Source: Flaveria trinervia (taxonomy: Eukaryota; Streptophyta; Magnoliopsida; Asterales; Asteraceae). From it: 64,000 nt of DNA. Below the pieces are notes generated by a model. The model worked only from the letters and a program-made list of their open reading frames with translations, ran no database searches and had not been told where the DNA came from. The stretch spans positions 75,862,876-75,926,875 of the forward strand of contig CM046452.1 of the NCBI GenBank assembly GCA_025506515.1. The letters run 5' to 3'. Positions 34,390 through 45,450 of the stretch are shown here, one piece after another. The position numbers and the translations under genes were made by a program. Position 1 is the stretch's first letter, and the number at the start of each line of letters is the position of its first letter.

Positions 34390-34875
34390 TCTCAAGCATC
34401 CTAGTATATTGTTATTAACATACTAGGAAAGGGGCGAAAGAATAACCGAAAGAAAGAAAATCTATTAGTTATTCGTTAATTTTTCATTTATTCAATGACT
34501 AGAATTAAATGGGGATATATCGCTCGAAGACATAGAACACAAATTCGTTTATTTGCATCAAGCTTTTGGGGGGCACATTCAAGACTTACTCGAACTATTA
34601 CTCAACAAAAAATAAAAGCTTTGGTTTCAGCTCATCGGAATAGGGATAGGCAAAAAATCAATTTTCGTCGTTTGTGGATCACTTGAATAAATGCAGAAAT
34701 TCATGAAATGGGAATATGCTTTAAATATAGTAGATTAATATATGATTTGTACAAGAGATAATTGTTTCTTAATCGTAAAATACTTGCATAAATAGCTATA
34801 TCAAATAGAAATTGTCTTTATATGATTTTCAATGAGATCATAAAAGAAGTAAGTTGGAAGGAATCTACCAGTTAA
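34390..34875 (+). pseudogene. rpl20: Nuclear copy of chloroplast DNA with dead rpl20
   Basis: The frame from ATG 34495 to a stop at 34873-34875 spans 127 codons, the usual size of chloroplast ribosomal protein L20. The first 63 residues (MTRIKWGYIARRHRTQIRLF and on) are clearly L20. Three in-frame stops follow: TGA at 34684, TAA at 34759 and TAA at 34789. By comparison with known L20 these replace CGA and CAA codons, all C-to-T. No frameshift. Upstream sequence (about 34400-34494), including an inverted repeat CCTAGTAT/ATACTAGG, looks like chloroplast spacer. Right boundary near 34875. In plastids L20 binds the large ribosomal subunit; this copy cannot be functional. Confidence 0.88.
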
Positions 34876-34922
34876 CCGGAGTTGCCCAGAGAATGAAGAA
34901 TATGAGGTCCGCAAAATGTTCA

Positions 34923-35050
34923 AACGTGATAAAACCTAGCTTCGCAAGGAAAAAAGGCGGGACAAACATGATAAAACCTAGCTTCGCAAGGGAAAAAGGT
35001 GGGACAAACGTAATAAAACCTAGCTTCGCAAGGGAAAAACGTTATAAAAC
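34923..35050 (+). repeat. 42-bp tandem repeat, about three copies
   Basis: A unit containing TGATAAAACCTAGCTTCGCA, then an A- and G-rich stretch ending GGGACAAA, is repeated three times with few changes. Because 42 is a multiple of three, one frame stays open across it and reads a 14-residue repeat. It abuts the chloroplast-derived segment. Confidence 0.9.
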
Positions 35051-36635
35051 CTGTTTATTTCCTTTCTCTATTAATAATAGAGTAATATTTTTTATTATAA
35101 TAGAATTTTTAAACATTAAGAAGGCAAAAAATATATTTTGAACACATTTATTAACCCATATGTAAATTAAAAATTATAGTATTTAAAGGAGAAAAAATAT
35201 TTTGTTCTTCTTTATGTAGCCAACCAACAGTTTTAGAGAATTAATGCTTTTAAGTAGTTATGTAAATAACTTGACAATTTATAAATTTTAAGCTTGTTTT
35301 TAGCATTTTAACTTTAGATGAATGAAATACCTCTCTCTTAGATGAATGAGATATCTCTCTCTTTGATGAAAAATCTACTACCAATTTCAATTGATCCACT
35401 TGTCCACAACGTTCATCATACTATTTATTATAAAAACATTAATAAATAGGTATAGTTGTAGCTAGAAAAACATAACATTATATAAGAGAACACGTGATCT
35501 GTTAAAAAATAATAATAATAAAAGAACAAAAGTTATCAATTTTACACGGGTGTAGAGTTCACTTTAGTCTTTAGTTTAAAGAGTCTTTTTGCACATGATC
35601 AAATCCTCAAAATATTTAAATTACAAAAATCTGACTTTTCTTTGCATAACAAAATATCTATATTTATAAAAAAAGAACCATATCGTTATGTTTCTTTGTT
35701 CAAACGCAATTTATTTGCTAATTTAACAAATGTCCGTAGTAGTAGTACTCTTTGACGAATGTCATTGAAAACAAGTATTAATGCTCATGCATTGAAATAT
35801 GAGGTTTTTTTAAAGATACGTTCAATGTGATCTTGTTAGTTAGCACACTAGAACATATAATCATGTGACTATTATGGTTATATGTTCTCAAAGATAAGAA
35901 AAATATAAGTTTTTCATTTTATAGTTTGACCTATGTAAGCATTGTTTTGTCGCATGGAGTACGTGAAAACTGTTACCTAACGTTATGTTCTTATATAAAC
36001 AAAAGATTATCCATTGTATGAGTGGTGTTACAAAACTTTTCTTTATTGGTGTTGCCATGTTTTTGTATTTGTATGTTCGGTTAACATGTATACCCTGCGG
36101 GTATAGGTCACATTAGTTGGACATAATTGTTAATTGTATCTTTATTTTTCCAATAACCCCTTAAATGGGTTAAATTTTTTATTAACATGCTTATTAAATA
36201 AAAATATTAAAAGATTAAGGCTTGGCTATAATAAAAACACCAAAGTCATGGTGTCAATTGCAACTAAGTTTTTAAGTCAAGTTTTTGTTTGTTATAATAA
36301 AAAAAGTTTAAGAGTTACTCATTTTACATGTGTTTATATTACCGATTTGGGATTTAAGTATGCTATTAAGATGTTAGTTCATCGCCTCTTTTTCGACGGG
36401 TATCTGACATGTGTAACGTTATGGTTTTGCGAAACAACATAAAACATACTAATTTGTGACTATTACCTTTTATGGTTTGAGTTTTATTCGTTGTCAAATC
36501 ATAGGAGAGTGAACACACGCGCTAAAAAGGAAGGTGGGATACGTTATGTGTACGTGTAATAATTCTATTGGTTATTGTTTGACATGCAATTAACATTTTG
36601 CCAACCCCTTTCAGTTGCCAACCCCTCACATCAAC
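35051..36635. other. AT-rich intergenic DNA
   Basis: About 1.6 kb of AT-rich sequence. It contains a small tandem pair near 35318-35375 (TAGATGAATGA and CTCTCTCT). A 102-codon ORF at 36134-36442 has no recognisable domain. I see no gene or clear mobile element. Confidence 0.5.
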
Positions 36636-37430
36636 TGCAGGATCGTTGAAGGGTTATAGTTATAACACAACAACACAAAAAGGAGATTAACTAAACTTTA
36701 ATCAAACAGTAAACTGGATTAAGCAAGATAAGATACTAAGAACACAAGTAATGCAAGAGACAGAACACAAAAAACACAAGTATTGGTTTTCAAGAATGCA
36801 GTATATTGCCTTCTCTATGCTCTATTACAAGTGTTACAAAGCATATTCGAAAGATACACGAACATGAGATACTTATACTACATCCTACAGCCGGCTATAC
36901 TTTGAAAGCCAGCTGGAAAATTGACTAGACACAAACAAAATCAATTGTAGAGTCAAAAGGCAGATTGCCTTTTGACTTGTGACTAGACATGCCATAGCTC
37001 ACATCCTTATCTATTACAAAAAGGATAAAGTACATAAAGTAGAAAGTTACAGACTCAAGACCTCAATATACAGTTACCAAAAGCATGGACCTTTTCACCA
37101 ACTCATGTAAGTTGGTGACCTTACAGAGGTGCAGCGGAAAGGTGTCCAGCTTTATGGAACAGTACATCAAATAAGCATGTTACTAAAAGTCTTCGGAAGA
37201 AATCTGTCTTCATGAGTTGAAGCTTCGGAAGACTTTGTCTCTGAGGCTTCGGAAGACTTCATGTTTGGCTTCGGAAGATATTGGTCTTGGCTTTAGAAGA
37301 TTTCACACTTAGAGTATTTTTCTGTTTCATGTGTGAAACTTCCTAAGCTTCTTCTTTAATGCATTGTGTGCAGCATGCAGGAAAGACTTAAGATGTTTAG
37401 GTTGCATCAGCCTCTTCATTAATCTCTACA
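36636..37430 (-). repeat. 3' LTR of copia element F
   Basis: 795 bp, TGCAGGATCG to TCTCTACA. It contains four CTTCGGAAG motifs between 37191 and 37278 and a decayed fifth (CTTTAGAAG). It differs from the other LTR by a few percent and by lacking one roughly 24-bp repeat unit. Confidence 0.93.
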
Positions 37431-37571
37431 AACTCCTCCTAGGCTGATGCTACCAAAACACTTAGAAAACTTCAGATATTAACAGTCCTCATTAGGATGA
37501 TCACCATTCCTTTCTTCATAAGATGACCAGGATCATTCAGGCTGTTAAAGTGTCTTCTCATGTCAAAGAGG

Positions 37572-40500
37572 TCAAGCAGAGGCAATGAAACATATCTTGC
37601 CATGTATAACTGTCTTCAATACCTTGATCTCTAATAACATGCCATCTTTTTGATTTGTGGTGTATGTCCAAGACAAGATGGGTCTTCCTATTGCTAGAGG
37701 AGCTATTTGAATTGGAGTTGGTGTAGCATCCTCTGGCTGCACATCCTCAGGCTGTTCTGATTCATCCTGAGGTTTTGAAGAGGGTGCAGGCTTCTTCTTC
37801 TTCTTAGGCTTTGGTCTAGAATCCATCCTCTTCATTCTCTTTCCAGATTTTAACTGAGAAGACTAGCCTGCAGTACCAGATTGATCTCTGTTGTCCTCTC
37901 TCAGTTGGGACTTCCGCTCTCTCAGGCTCAAAAGGAGAGGGAGGTTGACCCTGCTGTGGATCAGAAGATGAAGCTTGCTGAGCATTAGCAGGAGGTCCGG
38001 GTTGTGTTGTCTCTGGTTGTTCAACGTTAACCTCCACTTCAGGTGGAGCCTGACTTGGAGTGGAGTGTAAGTCAATGAGCTCTCCACTCTTAATCTTCTG
38101 CTTGATTACCCTGATATGCTCATCCATAGTGGATAGAGACATGGGTCCAAGTCTCCTTCCGGAGAATCCATACAACTTCAAGAAGCTCATCATCCTCTGC
38201 CTGTCAGCAGACTTCTTCATGCTCTTTTGGATGATGACTCTTGACTTTGCAGCTTCTTCCCTTAGCTTCCTCTTTGTTGTCTTTCTTTCCTTGACTAACT
38301 CAAGCTCAAGTTGTTTTAAGTACTCAAACTCAATATAGTCATAAGGCAAGGGAAAGAGTGCATCTTCCTGATAAAAGCCTGTGGCACTCAAGTAGTTAAT
38401 CATCTTGATTCTGTCTTCTTCTTTATCTACCTGAGGTTCTTGTTGAACCACATCCTCTTGTTCAGGACTTTCTTGAACTAGGGAGAGAGTAGGCATACCT
38501 TTGTACAGTTTTTTTCTTCTTCTCTCTTCTTTGACTTGTACTAGGAGTTCTGCATCTTCTGCCTCATTCTTCTCTCTTGACCTTTCCAGGTCAACCAGTT
38601 CATTAAACTCATCCAAGGGAAGAGAAATGACACTATCTATGTCATAGTTCCTAGTCTGCAGATAGTTAATCCTGACTGCCCTTAACTCATCATTCTGAGT
38701 ATCTGGTCTGGGGACAACCCTGATTGTAGACTCCATGAGTCTTGAAAACTCAGTAGAGGAACTTTCTCCCCTTAGCCTCCTTTTCCTCTTTTTTTTCCTC
38801 CTCCTCAATCTCCTCAGATGTCATCTTTCTTTTCCTTTTGTCACTTATAGACCTTTGTGATTTAGGGTGGAGAGAGCTTTGGCCTTCATTGCTTGTTGCA
38901 GCATCTGAGCTCAGGCCAGAGAGAGGTTGAGAAGCACCTTCACCAGCAGGTGTCTCAGAACGAATGTGGATCTATGCAGCAGTTGGAGATGATGAGACAG
39001 GGCTCTCAGGTTCTGTCACTAGGCCTTCAGTCAAGGTTTCCCCTATGAAGCTAACCTTAGGTTCCGCCTCAACATCCAGTTGACCGATGACATTGCCTGA
39101 TTGCCTAAGTCTCCTTCTTAAGCTGAACTCTGCAGTGATCCTGTCTTGGATTCTTTTAGCCGGTCTGTTAGCTTGTCTTGATTGATTTGGGTTGACAAGT
39201 GGCATGTTGACTAGATCCAGACCTTCATAGTAGTCCAAGGTTTGAAAATTGAAGACTTCTTGCTGTCCTTGAACTCTTATGATGATTAGGGCTTTCCTGA
39301 TGTTGTCATACCTCCACCCAATGATGTGATTGGAAGATGGTGAAGGTGACATAGCCCTTGGTATCCCATCCTCAAACAGACTTTGTATGAAGGAGTCTGT
39401 ATAGTCCACATCAATGTGAACTAGAGGAGGTTGCTGAGAATGCACAGTTGCAAGTGAGGATGGTGTGTCCTCAATGTCCATTCTCTTTGAAGAACTCACA
39501 GGTTCTATGGCTGTAATGACTTTCTCCCCCTTTTTGGTAGCATCACCCACTTGCATAGGTGAGCTAGAAGATAGGTCAATTACATCCACAGATTCTTGTG
39601 TTCCTGGTTGAGCTCTTCTTAAGGGTCTCCCAGCTAGTTTCTCCTTAAGATATGAAATCTCAAGTTGCTGATCATTGATCCTATTGTGTAAGGTAGTCAC
39701 CTGAGATTCAAGGTGACTAACCTTTGAGACTAAGTAAGTGCATGTTTTAGACAGTTTTTGCACCAGTAGTCTCAGATTCCCCTCATCTTCATCAAAAGAT
39801 TCATGGGGGATGAGATGATTGGACCAGAGTCCTCTCTCTCACCACCAGCTTGAGGTTCTTGGCTGTTGGTTTTCCTCTGCTCACTGGCAGGCTCAGTTGA
39901 GATGTCAGTGGGCTGAGTTGCCATGGTTGAGGTCTTAATGATGTAATCACTTTTAGAAGTGAGAGCCTCTTCCATATGGACATCCTGAATAGGTTCAGGA
40001 GTGTCCACCTCAGTTGTAGGTGACTGATGTGGGATAGATGTAGGAGACTCAGGGTACTCATCTCTCTTTGAGTAAGGGTAAAGAAAAGAGATTCATTATA
40101 CTCACTGAAACCTATATCTTCATCAGTATAGAAGTCAAGGTTGGGAATTGGTTGGTTGAGATCTATAGGCTGGGGATGGTAACTGTCCCCTGAAGGTTGA
40201 TCACTTGAGTGTTGAGACTCAGAGTGATGGCTTAAGGCAGTTAGGCTAATGAGCTCATCAGACTGAGCATAAGGAACCTCAGCACTGATTCTTGAAGAGA
40301 TGGGAGTGGTCTGCTCCTCAAGAGAAGTGGGAGCTCCAGTGTCCACTTCTTCCTGTATGGGTGAGTATATGGGGGCCTCCACAGACTGAATAGCCTGAGC
40401 AGGGGTTCGTTCGGATTTTCTTTGGTAAGTGATGTTGATTTGAGGCTGTGAGAGTGGTTTGGAAAAAGCAGGTGTGGGTTCAACACTAGCTTGTGCTGCT

Positions 40501-41294
40501 AGGTTGTCACCTTGAGCAATGAGCTCTAACATTTTTGGGACTAGGGCTGTTTCTACCCCAGAGAATCCAACAGTGGGCTTTCTTAGTATTTTGAAGATGC
40601 CGGGCTTCATCTGTCCCAATTTAAGAATGTTACCTGTTTCCCTCAACTGTGAGCCCAGTTCATAGTTAAGAATGTACTGGACATATCTAGGAAACATGTA
40701 ATACTCTAAGGAGTCTAAATTAGCAAGTAAATTTGTATAAACAAATTAAGAATACCTGAATTTGACCCCCTGAACCATTCCATGGATTATGAAGGAGAGA
40801 TCCTCAGGAATCTGGTCCCATCCACCATGCTTGTTTGATAAGCTGTGGATGATCACATGGAGCAGGAATCTCCATTGGGATAAGACCTTCCCTTTCCTAA
40901 AGGTCTTTATAGAGAAATCTCCCTCATATCCCATCTGCTCAAAGGAATGATTGTAGCTTCCTTTGGGAAAAACACCTCACCTTCTTCATCATCCAGCTGA
41001 AGATGTCTATAGATGATGGCCGGAGTGATGAAGACTGTTCTCCCCTGCACTATGGCAGATAGTGCCTTCTCCCCATCCAAAACAACCTCTTGGCAGGTTT
41101 TCTAGAAATCTAGCAGATGATCCTCATAGAGTGGAGGATCAATGGTTAGGGAGGTGAAGTAGTTTGACAGAGTTAGAAAACAGCAAACCTCTGAGAAATG
41201 AGATCTTTCTCAGAGCTTAACAGAGCAACCTAGTTGTGTTGTCTGTGTAGCTGCATGGTAAAGTTGGATCATTTCTGTGAGCAAGGTTAGCCAT
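37572..41294 (-). pseudogene. Extra ORF region downstream of pol in element F
   Basis: It starts at a minus-strand ATG at 41294 (MANLAHRNDPTLP) and ends at the stop at 37572, about 1,240 codons with several frame changes (near 41230, 40930, 40070, 39770, 38830, 37830). The N-terminal part (VFITPAIIYRHLQLDDEEGE, WRFLLHVIIHSLSNK, YYMFPRYVQYILNYELG, VGFSGVET) resembles an ORF I recall next to copia elements in daisy-family genomes, sometimes mis-annotated as cellular proteins. A Ser/Pro/Gln-rich disordered part follows, then a coiled coil (39763 leftwards: LVSKVSHLESQVTTLHNRI), then a very basic segment and three copies of a roughly 32-residue repeat (38676-38104), and a Lys-rich end. Function unknown. 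SIRE-type elements carry an env-like ORF here, but I see no signal peptide or transmembrane helix. Confidence 0.75.
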
Positions 41295-42006
41295 TTTGAA
41301 GTAGCTTAAGGATGAAGAAAAAAGAAAGAAAGAAATTTCAGAGAGAAATTTGGGGTTTTAGATTTGGAGGAAGAGCAGATGATAGAAAGAGGGAGAAACT
41401 GTTGGGTTTATATGTGAAAAGGATTTCAGATAAAGTTTATGAGAGAATATAAACTTTGAAATCCAGATGTTGGTCCCACCTTAAAAAAGTAGTTTACTTT
41501 TGCTAAAAAAGTAGTTTTCTTGGAAGTCAAAAAGCTTCCGAAGGTTAATTATCTTCGGAAGTTTTAATTAAAAAAACTTCCGAAGCTAAAATGACTTCGG
41601 AAGAATTTCCTGAGAGTTTTGAGAATTTTGTTTCGGAAGAAAAATTAAAACTTGAGTGTTTTGTATATAAACCAACAAAGATTCCGAGAGTTAATTTTGC
41701 TTCGGAAGTAAATGGTCCTTGAAAATAAGTAAGTGTCCGAGACAAGTATTTAAGCTTCGGAAGATAAATTTGAAAGCTCTTTCGAAGGTAAATTTCTAAG
41801 ACAGTTATGTATTTTAAAGGCATGATTTACTTCCGAAGTTAAAAGCATAACTTCTGAAGCATCAGAAATTTTCAGAAGTCTAAGGAAAGTCTTCAAAAAG
41901 AAATTTTCATCCAAAGAAAACATGAGCTTATGAAAGTGATGAACTAGACAACTTAGGACACACATAATTTTTTAAGAAATAATAAGAATTAGTTTTAAGA
42001 AAAGCT
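41295..42006 (-). other. Spacer between pol and the extra ORF in element F
   Basis: A non-coding 0.7 kb. Between 41529 and 41860 it carries about eight copies of CTTCGGAAG or its complement CTTCCGAAG plus several near-matches, in both orientations. The same motif clusters in both LTRs and near 45660-45835 in gag-pol. Confidence 0.7.
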
Positions 42007-43975
42007 TACTCAAAGTTTATCATCCCAATAGCTGATATTAGATATCTAAATATCTGTTCATCAAAAGCCTTTGTAAACAGATCAGCATATTGTTCATCTG
42101 TGTGAACTTTGACTAGTTTAATAATCCCTTTTCATAGTTATCTCTTATTAAATGACACCTGATATTGATGTGCTTTGTCCTTGAGTGCTGCACAGGGTTC
42201 TCTGTGATTGAGATAGCACTGTTGTTGTCTATGTGAATGGGAGTCTCTTTGAAGTTTAACCCATAGTCCAACATCTGATTTTGAATCCAAAGTACTTGAG
42301 CATAACAACTTGCAGCAATAATGTATTCAGCTTCAGCAGTTGATGCAGAGAAACAAGATTATTTCTTACATTGCCATGAGACAACCCTTCCACCAAGAAA
42401 TTGACATCGCCCAGATGTAGACTTTTCAGTCATGTTGCAACCACCATAATCACTATCTCTATAGGCATACAGATTGAAGTCAGAATTCTTGGGATAGCAT
42501 AGGCCAAGTGTTGATGCACCTTTGAGGTATCTTAGAATCCTCTTGACATTGATGAGGTGAGACATCTTAGGGTTGGCTTGATATCTTGCACAAATGCATG
42601 TAGCAAACATGATATCAGGCCTGCTAGCAGTAAGATACATAAGAGACCCAATCATAGCCCTGTATAAGTGCTCATCTACACACTCCCCTTCAAGATCAGG
42701 ACCAAGGGAGTGGTTCCTAGCTATGGGTGTCTTAGAAATCTTAAAGTCAGTCATATTGAACCTCTTGAGTATGCCCTGAACATACTTTGACTGACTTATG
42801 AAGATGCCATCTTCAACTTGCTTCACTTGAATTCGTAGAAAGAAATTGAGTTCCCCCATGGCACTCATTTCAAATCTGTCTTTCATCAGCTTCTCAAAGT
42901 CTTTGCAGAGCTTTGGATTAGTTGAACCAAAGATGATGTCATCCACATATACTTGAACTAGCAATATGTCTTTTCCTTGTTCTTTGATGAAGAGAATTCC
43001 ATCTATAGTACCTCTCCTGTATCCATGTTTACAAAGATACTCAGATAGTGTCTCATACCATTTCCTGGGTGCCTGATGCAGCCTATAAAGAGCTTTGTCA
43101 AGCTTGCAGACATAATCAGGATGATCAAGATCTACAAAACTAGGTGGCTGTTTGACATAAACCTCTTCATCTATCACTCCATATAAAAAGGCACACTTCA
43201 CATCAAGTTGAAAGACATTGAAGTTCTTGGATGCAGCAAATGCCAGGAATATCCTAACAGCTTCTAATCTTGCCACTGGAGCAAAGACATCAGTGTAGTC
43301 AATCCCTTCTTCTTGTGTGTATCCTTGAACAACCAGTCTAGCTTTGTTCTTGATGATGATGCCTCTATCATCTTTCTTGTTTCTAAACACCCATTTGGTT
43401 CCAATGGTAGTCTTTCTAGAAGGAAGAGGACAAAGGTTCCAAACTTTCTACCTTTTGAATTGAAGCAGCTATTGTTGCATAGCTTCAACCCAACTTCCAT
43501 CCTTTAGAGGTTCATCAACTTTCTTTGGCTCTATCTTGTACAGAAAACAAGAGTGAAGACAAACATTTTCTTCATGGGTTTGTCCTTTTTTCTTTACTCC
43601 TGAGACAACATCTCTAATGATGTTTGTGGTAGGGTGAGACTTGTGGATCCTAAGCTGAGGGATCACAGCAAGTTGTTGAGAAAGATCTAAATTAGAGAAA
43701 TTTAGATCTGGCATGGATGTTTCTCCCACCACATCAGCACACTTTTCAAGTGAAACTTGATCCAAGCAGTGTGTGACATCATTGATGTTCTCATCAATGG
43801 TATGGTTAGTAGCATCAAGAAATTCTTGGTCACTGTCACCACCACCATTGTTGTCTTCCATAGTTGAGGTGTTCTTATCTGGTTGTAGAGACTCTGAGCT
43901 AGAATTTGAAGGCATACAAGATGTATCAGCTGAGTTTGTCATTGTTGTGCTGATAGAAACCTCATTTGCAGAATA
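42007..43975 (-). pseudogene. Element F reverse transcriptase and RNase H
   Basis: The main open segment is 43390-42359 (343 codons) with KARLVVQGYTQEEGIDY, LDVKCAFLYG (usual form LDVKSAFLYG) and the catalytic YVDD (VQVYVDDIIFGSTN, near 42940). It continues through RNase H (TSGRCQFLGGRVVSWQ, then a frame break at about 42360, then STAEAEYI and ADLFTKAFDEQ) to TAA at 42007-42009. The upstream part (43942-43469) holds the variable linker between integrase and RT. Copia RT copies the RNA into DNA within the virus-like particle. Confidence 0.9.
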
Positions 43976-44173
43976 GTAGTTCTAACTGGAGCTGAAGATG
44001 TATGACTTGAAGGTCTTCCTAGCTCAAATCTTGGATCAGGATCACTTGTATTTAAATTTTCTGCAGATCTTGAAACATACTCACAACATTTGTTAAAACA
44101 GTTGGTAACTAAATCAAGATCAAATAACCAATCTGGACCAGAACCAGCAACACAGGGTGTGTGTTCATGAAAG

Positions 44174-45450
44174 TCACATTGGCTGACTCCTTAATAATTC
44201 TAGTTCTGAGATTGTACACTCTATAAGCTTAGCTTGGGAAGAGTATCCAATAAAGTGTCCATCATCTGATTTCTTAGCAAACTTGGCAATTTGATCTTTG
44301 GTATTCAAGGTGGTGCAAGGACATCCAAATGACCTGAGAAAAAATGAAAGGTTTCCTCTTGTGCCAAAGTTCATAAGGAGTCTTGCCATGAGTCTTAACT
44401 ACTAAAACTCTGTTCTGCACATAGCAGGTAGTGTTGACTGCCTCTGCCCAGAAGGTGATGGGCAGTTTAGAGTCAGACAGCATGGTTCTTGCAGCTTCAA
44501 TCAATGTCCTGTTTTCCTCTCAGCAACACCATTTTGCTGAGGAGTCCTGGGAGCACTGAATTGTCTTGAAATACCTTTTCATCACAAAATGTATCAAGAA
44601 TTGGTTCTTAAATTCAGTTCCTTGATCACATCTTATGACTTTGACCTTGTGATCAGACTGATTCTCAATCTTTAAGATGAAAGTCTTCAAATCTCAGGAG
44701 TCTCATCCTTAGTTCTAAGGAAGAAGACCCAAGTGAATCTTGTAAAGTCATTGTAATCACTAAACAGTATAAGGTTCCAAAACTCATTACACTGGTGGGG
44801 CCAAAGAGATCCATATGTAACAAGTGTTGGGGTGTAGTGATGGAGTTCTTTTCCTTAGGCTTGTGAGATACCTTATGCTGCTTCCCTTTCAGGCATGCAA
44901 CATAATGGTCATCACTTGTAACTCTTTCTTTGGCATTCTAGTTACCAAATCATGTTTATTAATTTATTCATATTTTTAAAGTTTACATGGCACATTCTTT
45001 TATGCCATAGGAAGACTCATCACTATTGGTTTTAGACAGAAAGCATGAAACTTCTATAGAGGGAGAGGTTTCTTGCAAATCCATCTTGTACATGTTTCCT
45101 TTCCTGGGGGCTCTAAGCAGGATATGCTCATGAGGAATGACCACACCAGGCTTAAGAACAATGCACTCATGCTCAGTAAAGAGCATGTTATGACTCTGAT
45201 CACAAAATTGAGACACACTCAGAAGATTGTATCCAAGCTCCTTAACAAAGTTTACCTTTTCTATGCTGAGCTTACCATTTATGACCTTGTACCTTCTAGA
45301 AATGTAACCACCTTTATCTCCTCCAAAAGCAACTGGTCCTCCATCAATCCTTTCAAAGTTCTGGAGTAGTGACCTATTGCCTGTCATGTGCCTGGAACAG
45401 CCATTGTCTATGATCCAGACATTTCTGTCTATCTTCAGCTGTCCCTGCAC
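44174..45450 (-). pseudogene. Element F protease and integrase
   Basis: The segment 45450-44983 starts with the aspartic protease signature in the form WIIDNGCSRHMTGN (usual D-S-G; here D-N-G) and continues to the GAG-pre-integrase region (LLSVSQFCDQ). The integrase core between 44980 and 44505 is poorly preserved. Its C-terminal part (44504-44174: TMLSDSKLPITFWAEAVNTT, NRVLVVKTHGKTPYEL) is clear and broken by a frame change. Confidence 0.85.

Noticed and set aside
34854..35141. Small gene with three 14-residue repeats
   Set aside because: The frame has no ATG start, begins in dead chloroplast DNA, and is open only because the DNA repeat length is a multiple of three.
36134..36442. 102-codon ORF as a gene
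   Set aside because: AT-rich, no recognisable motif, no splice context; length is within chance for this composition.
38104..41294. Host cellular gene inside copia F
   Set aside because: It lies between pol and the 3' LTR, on the element's strand, within the TCAAC-flanked unit, with no introns; it belongs to the element.
41529..41860. Heat-shock elements in copia F
   Set aside because: CTTCGGAAG has one base between TTC and GAA, whereas the plant heat-shock element needs two.
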